From: Lutjanus erythropterus
Taxonomy: Eukaryota; Chordata; Actinopteri; Lutjaniformes; Lutjanidae
Assembly: GCA_020091685.1 (NCBI GenBank)
Contig: CM034607.1
Location: 25,479,753 to 25,543,752 of the forward strand
DNA: 64,000 bases
Direction: 5' to 3'
Shown: one piece after another, positions 37,994 to 49,200 of the stretch
Numbering within the stretch: the stretch's first letter is position 1
Layout of the letters: each line of letters starts with the position of its first letter
Notes under the pieces: generated by a model
Database searches by the model: none
What the model was told of the DNA's origin: nothing
What the model saw: the letters and a program-made list of their open reading frames with translations, nothing else
Position numbers and translations under genes: made by a program

Positions 37994-38027
<34 letters not shown>

Positions 38028-41000
38028 CATATATATATACAGGATAAATTGACTTTTTATCGAGGTATTATCATACTGGGAGTTTTTCGTATCATTACAT
38101 CCCTAATAAGTTAACATGTTGTGATATATTTGGTGTTCAGTGAAGGATTTAAATTCAACCCGCTTGACAGTTGTATTCCTGAGTCACCATCTGCATACTG
38201 TGCATCACACTGAACACTTGCCAGAGAATTTTAAATCCAGACAGAAAAATGATTATACAGTTAGGGAGGAGGACGGCACGTCATCATTTTGTTAATCCCC
38301 TGATCCCTCCTCAACATGCTCTCTAACGAAACTAAAATCTTTCATCTGGAAATTATCCTTATCTGCTAGATTTTAATTAAGTGCATGAGCAGTTTTGTTT
38401 ATTACACTTATTTACTTATTGTTACTCCTTCTTTACAGGGACAAACTATGCATTTGACTGGCGTCTGATCACTCATCCCAAAGATTACAGCGGGGAGATG
38501 GAAGGGAAGCACAGCACGACACTTAAACTCAGCAAGGTACAGATCACAGCTTTCATATTCATGTTCTGCTAAAAATAAAACATGCAGCTGCAGCTCTGTT
38601 GAATGTATAAACAGAAGGTTTCAGTACATCACTTCTTCTTCCTGTTTGCTTGATTCGCTCGCTCTCTCCTCTTTCTGTCTCAGCTGACTGTGGGCCTGTA
38701 TGAGTTTGAGGTGGCCGTGGACGGGGAGGGGGCCCATGGAGAAGGTTATGTCAATGTCACAGTCAAACCAGGTGAGGTCCAACATGCAGCACACTGATCT
38801 TATTAGCTGTTTGCAGGGGGACGTGTTTATGTGCAGACATGAAACAACCAAAACACAATGAAATGAATTAGCTTCAGCGAATCAATGAGCACACGCAGTG
38901 TTTCCTACCCAGTGGGGATCTCCCTTCATCACGAGTATGGATGTAGACACATCAAATCTGATGACACCTGTTCTCATAACAAGTACATTATCTGCACTGC
39001 ATGTTTCAACCTTACAAAACGCAATTGCAAAAAAAAAGTTTCTTCTTTTTTTTTAAGAGTTAAGCAAAAATACTGTTAAATGTGCTCCAGCTCATCCTTT
39101 TAGGACGTTTTAATGACTCCCCTTTCAGTTTCATTATTTAGTTTTTCTGTGTATGGAATATGTTGTCAGGATTAAAATTTTAAGACTTGTGCCACATCAC
39201 ATAATTTTGTAATTTTTTCTGCTGCTGCACCACCAGTTCATGCAGTGTAAATAAATTAAAAAGGAAATCCGTCGTGCGGCTCAGGTCTTGTCTGTTTCAG
39301 CGCGCCTGGAAGTTGCTTAACATCCTCCCAAATCTGTGTTCTTAATCTGTGATTACAAACACATGACCTCTATTGTGTGTCTGTACATCTTGACAGTAGA
39401 ATCCCTCTTCTCTGTTGTTCTGCTAGTTTTTTTCCTCCATTTTATTCCCTGTTAAAGATTATTTTGGGAGTCTTTCCTTATCTGAATCAAGAATTAAATG
39501 ATTACCACTGTAAAATTGTTAGTGTAATGATTTCAAATTTTGTGCGATTAATGCGCTTTGGGAAAAAAAAAACTCAGTAAATACTGTCCAACATCAACCA
39601 AAGTTAGCAACAGTCTTTCAAACACAGGCGCAGCAGTAATGTGGGTTTGTTACGCATCACTGAAAACACTGACATGTCAAAGGGCATTGTGTCATTTCAA
39701 ATTGTTGAGGTTATCAATAGAAAACCTGATTTCAGTGTGTGTATCAACACTTTTTAACATACTGTGATAATACTGATAACTGTGATAACCACGATAATCA
39801 TGACCTGAACTTTTCATACTGCTTCATCTCTAAATAGAATTGAGACTCTAAGGCTGGAAGGTGTCATATGCTTTTCAGATTGTAAAATACTTTGAGGCAA
39901 ATTTGTGATTTATGATACTGGGCTGTATTGACTAATGTGCTGAAGTGAAAATCTGTGTGGAAAATCGTGGAGACGTATGACGAACATTGGAAGGCAAAGA
40001 GGAGCAGTCACAAATGACTCTCAGTAACACTGATTGAAAGAGTTTTTATGGAGTAACAACAGTACAGTGTACAGACACAACAGTGATTTTTATTGTCATT
40101 ATTGTCACTCCTGTATGAAATGTGGTTTTGATATTGATGCTTTCACGTTTCTGTTTATATTATTGTAAAAAATATTTTAAAGTCCAGATGAAACTGCATT
40201 TCAAGAGTATCTAGCTTCCGTATTGCAACGTCTATTTAGGTTTTTAACAACATACATTGTTAAATAGGTGCACAATATGAGTGTGATTCGATCTAAAGTG
40301 GTTAAAAAGACACTTTTCATTTCATCTTGACTTTCAAAAAGCTATAAACCCCCTAACTTTATGTGCTTTTCTTTTATTGCAGGACTGTTATAATGCATGT
40401 GATTGTATCTAGTTATCTGTTCAGTGCTTTCTTCTGTGGAAATTCCAGCTTGATTTTAACAGTGTGTTATAGTCCATGTACTAATTTTAGTCAAGCTAAA
40501 CAATAATGTGGTGTAGCTCTGTTGCTACAGTAGGTCTTCATAAGGCCATGACTAATGTTTGAAGGTATTGTGTTTCCTAACAGTCAGTGTAAATAAGGAA
40601 TGAGTCCTCTGTTCATGTTCACTGAATAAACTTTGATCTTTCACGCTGGAAGACGAGGCTGCTTTCCTCCCACACACAGTTGTATTTGTGACTTTTGCCA
40701 AGGCAGCGGCTGATTTGTACATACTGCCTCAGTTGCAAACAACTGATTTACAGCTCAGTAAGCGACTTAATTTCTTGTTTTCCACCTGACAGAGCCGCGG
40801 GTAAACAAGCCTCCTGTTGCCGTAGTTTCCCCAAAGTTCCAGGAGATCTCCTTGCCAACCAGCTCGACCTTCATCGACGGCAGCCGTGAGTGTCTCGCAT
40901 GACAAACATATTTAACACCAGCAAAAGAGAAAGGCTTGCTTACCATTGCGTTCCTCGTCCTCTTTCCTTCCTTCCTTCCTCCTCTGCAGAGAGCACCGAT

Positions 41001-44000
41001 GATGACAAGGTGGTGGCGTGGCACTGGGAAGAGGTTAAAGGTCCCCTGAGGGAGGAGAAGGTCTCTGCTGACACTCCTGTCCTCAAACTCACCAGCCTGG
41101 TGCCCGGGAACTACACATTCAGGTACAGATGGACGTTAATCATCCTGTAGAGATGGATGACATTGTTTTAACTTTGAGAAGACCCAAGCTTTCTGGTGTG
41201 TTTTAGACAGACACGTTTTTCCTCCTGCCAATAGTGCTACTAATCCATCTAGATTGTCTTGCTCAGTTTTGGAGACATCAGCTGTAGAGATGTCTGCCTT
41301 CTCTCGCATGTAATGGAATTAGATGGCACTCGGTTTGTGGTGCTCAAAGTGCCAAAAAAAAAACACATTCGAAAAACTCAATGTCTCTTTCCAGAAATCA
41401 TGACCCAGTTACTCAGATAATCCACAGACCTTGTTGTGAGCAGTTTCATGTAGGAGCTATTTTCTTTCTACCAAATTACACTCGTGCCCGTGGCAGAGCG
41501 GGACGTAAATAGTTATGGTGATCTAGCTAGCACGGTGATATGGTTGGTGTGTGTAGTTCAGTAGAATTAAAATAGTGGTAAGAGACATTGTTGTTGAGTT
41601 TTTCAGACATCTCTACAGCCGATATCTCCAAAATTCTGAAACTCATACCAAAACAATCTAGATGAATAAAAAGCACTATAAGCAAAAGGGAAAATATGTA
41701 TTTTTGATTTTTGGGAGTCACCATCCCACCCAAGCCGTTCAGTTTGTGTATTTAACCTAATGAATGTTCTCTCTCAGTTTGACAGTGACAGACTCAGACG
41801 GAGCCACAGACTCAACACAGGCCACCCTCTCTGTCAACAAAGCCAAGGACTACCGACCTGTGGCCAACGCCGGCCCTAACCAGGTCCGAAGTGCTTTCTG
41901 TCATCATGGCTCTGTTCTTTAAAGGGATAGTCGGGATTATTTGAAATGGGATTGTATGAGGTACCTATTTATAGCTCATTTATTAGCTAAAGGAGTGCAG
42001 CAGGAGGACAGGATCAGTAACATCAGTAATCTATTTTAATCAGTATCAGTTGAAGTGTACACTATTTAAAATATTTTCACCACTTTACCATCCCTTCAGG
42101 CAGCCTTTTCAAACAGGAAACAGACATTATATAAGCCAAATATTGCTCTCTGCAAACCAACTAAAGTTCTTCTGTGAAATCAGTAATTTTACTATTTATA
42201 TTACTATGTTAATTTACTAGTTGTTGGTCTTCCGCTGCCTTTGGTAAGTTTGTCTGTGTTACTGTGTAACTTCTGTGTTTTAAAAGGTTAGTTTGGATTC
42301 ACCGAAGTCACACGATAAGATAAACAAAGTGACCATTTGAGGCAGCGTTAGACCAGCAACTCCCTTATTCTGTGAGGTAATATTACCTGCTTTGCTAATC
42401 GAGTCTGGTTGTTATGGAGAGAGCCTTATTTGGCTTAAATAATTTCAGTTTCCCTTTGGAAAAGACTGCATGCTAGCAAGGTAAAGTGGTGAAAATTTTC
42501 TAAATATAGAATGCACTTAAATCCATATCGATTTATTTTTAAAGGCTAAAAACTTTTGCTGCTAACCCTGTCCTCAGCAGTGCATTGCTTAGTTTCCTTG
42601 CACAAAACACTGACTAACACTAAGTACCTCATACAACCACACGTCAGATAATTCAAACTGTCTGTTTAAACTTGAAAAATATTAAAATGCCATTTCAGTT
42701 ACTTCATAACCAATGGCAGGTCTTTCTTTTTACTTAATCCAGGCCATCCAGTTGCCACACAACTCCATCACTCTGAATGGCAGCCTAAGCACCGACGACC
42801 ATGACTCCCTGTCCTATGAGTGGTCCCTCAGCCCTGAGAGCAAAGACAAGGTGGTGGAGATGCAGGTGAGATACCATAAGACTCTACTTATAACTAATTA
42901 TCATGTTTCAGTTTATTTTTCCCCTGCATAAGAGAATCATTGCTAACAGAGGAATCTTTTTATGCTTTTAGGGCGTACGGACACCCATCTTGCAGCTGTC
43001 TGCTATGCAGGAGGGAGACTACACCTTCCAGCTGACCGTGACGGACTCAGCTGGGCAGCAGGACACCGCCCAGGTCACCGTCAATGTGCAACCAGGTAAA
43101 CAGCTGCAGAACAAAAAGAGCTCTTGTTGAAGCACCACCTTAGGAATTTGGATTAGTGTGCTCAGTGAGACGTTGAGAAGAATATTTGGTTAATCAGCTG
43201 TTAGAGTTTTTGCTTCATATTTCCTCAGAACTGTTTTAATAGTCATTGACTCATGTGTCTTAAGTCTACTTATTCAGCTGCACACACTTATGTAAACACC
43301 ACTTCTTGTTTGCCCTTGCCCTCTTTCGCAGGCTTTGTACAAATATACACATGAAGTGTGAAGGGCACACTGAGCAACAGTACATACGGATTTATACTTG
43401 GCCTCTATAATGTGTGAAGCTGATGTCAGTACTTAAACTGCTGATAGGAAATTGTATTTGTTGAACGTTTGTTTAATAGCGTTCTGCCTCAGTGAATGGG
43501 CGCATGATAAGCAGATAGTGTAGACTGCAAACACACACTGGCCCGGTGATCTTTCAGTGTTTGAGCAGGAGGTCTTATGTGAACTCACATCCACCTGTAA
43601 GGTCAGACCATGTCAACCATCTGAGTAATAATACCTGAAAGAAATGTCAGCGTGTTGTTAGTCAGAGTCTGTAATTCAGTAATTTCAGAGCAGGACTGCT
43701 GTTCTTTGATAAAACAAGTTGACCTTTGTGTACTGAAGATAGTCGCCCATTTAATCCCACAGTGTGTTTTTCTGGGATGTTATGAGTTTTCAGTAGATTT
43801 TTTTTTAAGTTTGTATTATTCATTAAGAAGCTTGTTGCTCTTTTCTTGATTAAAATATTGGTCCATCTGCCAAACCATTGATTTGTCAGGAACTGATCTG
43901 ATTTGGATGAAACCTGGAGAAAATTATGCTTGTTGACCTCGTTGATAGATCTACAACATTGAAGTGTCCATATCAGCTACACAGTTTCTTTGTGTGTCTG

Positions 44001-46225
44001 CTTTAGCATAACCCTGATTTGAAAACGGTTGGGATTCTGTTAAAAAGTACATAAAAACAGAAGGCAATGATTTGTAAATCTTTTTTGACCTGTATTCACT
44101 GAATATGGTGCGAAGAAGAGCTACTTAATTCATTGTTTTTTTGTAAATATCCCCTCATTCTGAATTTGATGCCTGCAACAAGTTTCAAAAAGCTGGGACA
44201 GGGGCAGCAAAAAATAGGGGAAAGTTGTGGAATGCTAAACAAAAACATGTTTAGATCATTCCACATAAACAGATAAATTGATATCAGGTAACGGTATCAT
44301 GATTGGTTATGAAAGAGGCATCCTTGAAAGTCTCAGTCGTACCCCTTAGATGGCACTGTGTTAAAAACTGCATTTAAAAACCCACATGATTGTATAAAGC
44401 AGAGGTCCCCAACAGGCGGACCGCGGTCCGAGTCCAGACCCAGACACCGTCCTATACGGACCCGGACCTATAACCAATAAATTATTAGGAGATTTTAAAT
44501 TTTGACGGGACGCTTCTATTTTAACTGGCGTGACTTTTCTAGTCTTTCCGGCGCTGGTTCAGCTGATCAGGAAACGCACAAACCAACTGCAGAGAAGCTG
44601 CGTGTGGAGGAGACTGTCGTTAATGACGGAGTTTATTACAACAGTCGAAACTAACATGAGGGTCACCGATGTTTTTAATGTGGTGGGCCGCCATAAATAA
44701 AAAACTATTCACTGATCACTGACCTGCTGTGATGGAAAAAATACTCAGATTCTTTACTTAGGTATTTTTACATTGTGGTATTAGTGTTTTTACTTAATAA
44801 CAATTTAAATATTTTGCATGTTATTGTTTCCTTTTTTGAAAAATCTAATTTTATTGCTGTTGTCGTACTTAAATGGTATTCTTAATGGTATTTTTTGATG
44901 ACGAAATACAGACCTGCAAACTCATAAGAGGAGAAAAAGGTGGCATGTTGGTAAACCAGTCCCCTGTCCCCTGGGGGTCTGGGGGCGTCTGTCCTGCTCC
45001 AGAAGAAAAATGTTGTTTTAACATGTTAACAAAACATCTGGTGACTGTTTCAGTTAAGAGTTAGTTCCATCTTCTGTTTGTGGTTTCTGCAGACAAATAA
45101 AGTGAAAACAGTAAAAGTAACGTTACTTTACTGAGTATTTTTACTTTAGTAATTTATAGTTGTTCATTTAATAGACCTGTCTTATCTTCTCTTTTGTATA
45201 TTACCATTGAACAAATTGCCCTAATTTTCCTCACCCTTCTCTCCTTCCTCAGCTATTGTACTAGCTAATCTTGTAGTCACCACCAAATTGACACCATTTA
45301 TTCTGAGGGTAGCTAACGGGGGCTTCATCTGATTGGCCAAATGGTGTGAATGCACGGCCCGCGTATCCAAGAGTCTGATAGGTCAAATGTTTGCATGGTG
45401 AATGTGAATGTGTGTAAATGAAATGTGATGTGTTTGTCACGCATTTAATATCATGATGATAAAGAGAATTTCACAGTGTGACAGCCTTTAATTGCTGCTC
45501 TCTTTGCTCCAGTTTGAGGATAATTGAGGGATGAAGTGTTTTGTTTGCTTTGCTTGTATTAGTTGTGGAAGTAATACTTGATGTGGTTTTCATTTAAGCT
45601 CAGACGACAACCACCCACTTTTAACAGCCATTAAGCCACTTAGTACTGAATCTTTCATTGTGCGATGGAGATTAATTTTTAGTGTTCTCATCCTGGTGTC
45701 CTTCTCACTTTGTCCTCTAGAAAATAATAAGCCACCAGTAGCAGATGCAGGACCAGAGAAAGAGCTGACGCTGCCAGTGGATCGAACCACGCTGGACGGA
45801 AGTAAGAGCAGTGATGACCAGAAGATCGCCACCTACCACTGGAAACAAACCAAGTCAGTCTCACGCAGACTTACACACACATCTGTGCAGGCAGTTTGCA
45901 TTAGCTGCAGGCTGTGAAAAATCAGTCAGTTAACAGCTTAACTGCAAATACGGTTAAATTTAAATGTACAAAAAAATTTGATTTAAAAAGCAAACTCTTC
46001 CCTCTCCAGTAAATTGTCCTTCATACTCTCTCTTTCTGTTCTGTTTCTGTCCGTCTGTTCCTCCGCCAGGGGTCCTGATGGTGTGAAGATTGAAAATGCA
46101 GACAGCGCCGTTGCCACGGTGACAGGTCTCGAGGTCGGCACGTACGAGTTCACCCTGACGGTAACGGATGAGAGGAAGCTGCAGAGCAGCGACACTGTCA
46201 CGGTCATCGTCAGAGAAGGTTAGGA

Positions 46226-46269
<44 letters not shown>

Positions 46270-49200
46270 ACTAATCCTTCTCTCTCAGCTGGCAGCGGTT
46301 GGATGCAGACAGGTGAACATTATGGATGATATTGTGAAGTATGAATTTAGGGAAGCATTTACACAGGTTTTCTTAGTAGTATAGAATTTGATTTTAGTCA
46401 TTTTCAGGTCTGGATAAGTATTGTTTTATTGTTTTCTGTTTTCTAAGATCTAAAATTCAGAATTTGTAACTGATCTTGCAGTGTTTTTCGTGGTGTTTGG
46501 AGCACACAGCCAGTGTAGGACATGTTGTCTAAGTTGTCATATGAGTAAATTGTAGGCTTTGCCTCAGCCTCACATGGACATTTTACAAATGTCCTGCTAT
46601 GCTTTTGTGTTTTTTGACATCGACCACATACACAAACTTATGTCAGATGCCCTAATTGATTTAATGACTCTCACTTACAAAAGTTTTGATCATTTAGGAA
46701 TGGCAGTGGTTTTATTATTATTTTTTTTGTGGCCAAAATTTTTCTCCAGGGGGTCACGCTCCTGGACCCCCCAGCTTGCTACTTTGACCCCACTGGCTGC
46801 CCCACTTCATTCTGAAGAGCCCTGCATATGTTTTAGGCAGCATTACTTGACTTTTTTTCCAACTCTTTTTGGTTCTTATTTTTAAAAGAGACAAAAAAAT
46901 ACGGGTGAACAATAATGTAATATTATGTTTCACACTAGGAACAGTTTGTTCTGAAGGCTTGTTGGCATTTTAAATATTACAGTTTCTACCTTAATAAACA
47001 TTTCATGATGAGTGTTTGACCTCAGTGTCTGTAATACTGTTTATCTACCAGAACTGGACCAGCCGCCGGTGGCCCATGTTGTGTCGAGTCCACCCATCGT
47101 TCTGCCTGTCAGGACGGCCATTCTGGATGGATCTCACTCCACTGATGACAAAGGCGGAGTCAGCTACCTGTGGACCCGAGACGACAGCAGCCCTGCAGCT
47201 GGGGTGAGACTGGACATTGTTAATGGTTGACAGAATATAAAACTAAAGAAGAATCCACTTTGTAACCCCTAAAGCAAGAAAATTATAAGCATTTTAACAC
47301 ATCTGATTTTTTTGTTTGCTTGTTTGTTTCAATAGGATGTCCTGAACAACTCTGACCACCAGGCAGTGCTGTTTCTGGGAAACTTGGTGGAAGGGAAGTA
47401 CAGCTTCACCCTGACTGTAACTGACAGTAAAGGACAGACCAGCATCAGCAGGGGAACCGTGGAGGTCAAACCAGGTAAAGTGAACACACACAAACACATG
47501 CACACACAAACTTACAGTATAGACACACAGATTTGCTGATGTTTAGCATTCAAAAACATTTTCAATCTGGTGAAAAAATAGTTTGCTCTCTCGCTTGCGG
47601 GACACGTCATCTGGGAGAGACTGGCCTGATCTGAGGGATTTTTCAGTTGGGTCGAGATGACTGGTATAAACCTTTGATAATACGTTCAAGGTAATTGCTC
47701 CTAATAGCCACAACACTTGAGCTGATCATTTCTCTGTCGTTATATTCTTCCTGCAAAAGTTAGTCCGTGTGGGGGTAACATTAAGTGATGTAGCTGATAC
47801 AGACTTTCATCTTTGATGGGTGGGTGAAAACTGAGCAAAGCTGTGCAGAAGTTGGTTTGAGGCCTCTAATGTAAACAGTTAAAGTTGGAATCTGTAATTG
47901 GAATGATTTTAATTTGGTTGAAGAAGTTTGTCCACGTAACAGCAGCTAGGGTTGTTTTGTGAAGGCTGTTTTCAGGCTATTTTCAGGATAAGTGGGTACA
48001 TCGAAAATTAAATCACAGTATTAAATCACATAATATCTCTCAGGATGTACTGAAGGTTATTTTTGCCTTCGAAGTAGTTTGTGCATTCAAATGGTTTCCA
48101 CACAGCAAGAGACTCAACATCCAACAGCACAAGGTTGAGCGGGTCAGCGTGCAGCATACGGTGAACAGACACAGACTAATCTGTCACTTGGTGCTTTGGC
48201 CTCTCTCCCAGATTTCAGAGTGTCAGATGAATCCTGCCTGCAATCAGCCTGTTTTTCTCATGGCCATTTCTCCCTCCCCTCGTTACTCCCCCCCCCCAAC
48301 CACACTGCTCTCTACCCTCCCTCCTCCTCGTCCACGTCTCCTCTGTGTCTATAATCTCCTTTCTCGCCTTTTTTGTTCCCTCTGTTTATCAGACATTTGG
48401 GAGCATGACCTTGTGGAGTTGGTGCTGGAGGTCTCTGTATCCCAGATCTCCCACCGCCAGCGCGACATGCTGCTGCGACAGGTCGGGGTTCTACTGGGTG
48501 TCCTCGACAGCGACATCATTGTGCGAGAGATCAGTGCGTTTAATGAGCATAGGTGAGTCGCCCAAAGTGCATGACATAAAAAAGATGGGAACTAAATCAT
48601 TTTCATCTTCTATCTGGGGCCCAGTGAAATGAAACAACCAACATATATTCACACAGAAATGAAAATATATCACTTTAAATTAATTTAAATAAAGAGGCAA
48701 CTCCTTCAAGAATATAGTGAAACTCAGGGATTTAAGTAGAAAATAACATCAATTTATTGGAGAAAAATTCCAGATTTCTGTCCTCTATTATGGTTGTAAA
48801 TTACTGTATAAGTAAGTATTTTTCCCTTTGTCCTTCTTCCTCAGTACTCGTTTGGTCTTCCTGGTGTCGGGCGGTCCAGGGCGCCCTCCTCTGTCTGGCC
48901 GCAGCGTTGCACTCGGCTTACGCAACAAACTGCGCAAACAGAAGAATGACTTCCTCATCTACAAGGCCCGACGGGTGGATACAGTCAGTGAGTTCCGGAT
49001 AAATATAGTTTGCAGAAGACACACACAACTAAGGAAAAGAAGAAAAGAGAAGGAAAATGCACTTTTTCAGCAGAATTAAGTAGCACTTTGCTGGACATGA
49101 ATTATAAGATAGTTTCAGTTAAAATCATATAATAGTCAGTCAGTTTCTTGTTCTTTGTCTTTTCAGAATTTGTTTGTGTGCTTTTTCTTTTTACTTGAGG

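Larger units (their letters stand above)
43096..45720 (+). other. kiaa0319l: kiaa0319l intron 11
   Basis: A 2.6-kb intron with a dispersed repeat at 44005-44240 (inverted copy of the family at 14050) and a hAT-like remnant starting at about 44400. No exon is supported. Confidence 0.6.

Noticed and set aside
37792-38114. Hydrophobic open frames rich in IYIYIY
   Set aside because: They are translations of an AT/GT microsatellite.
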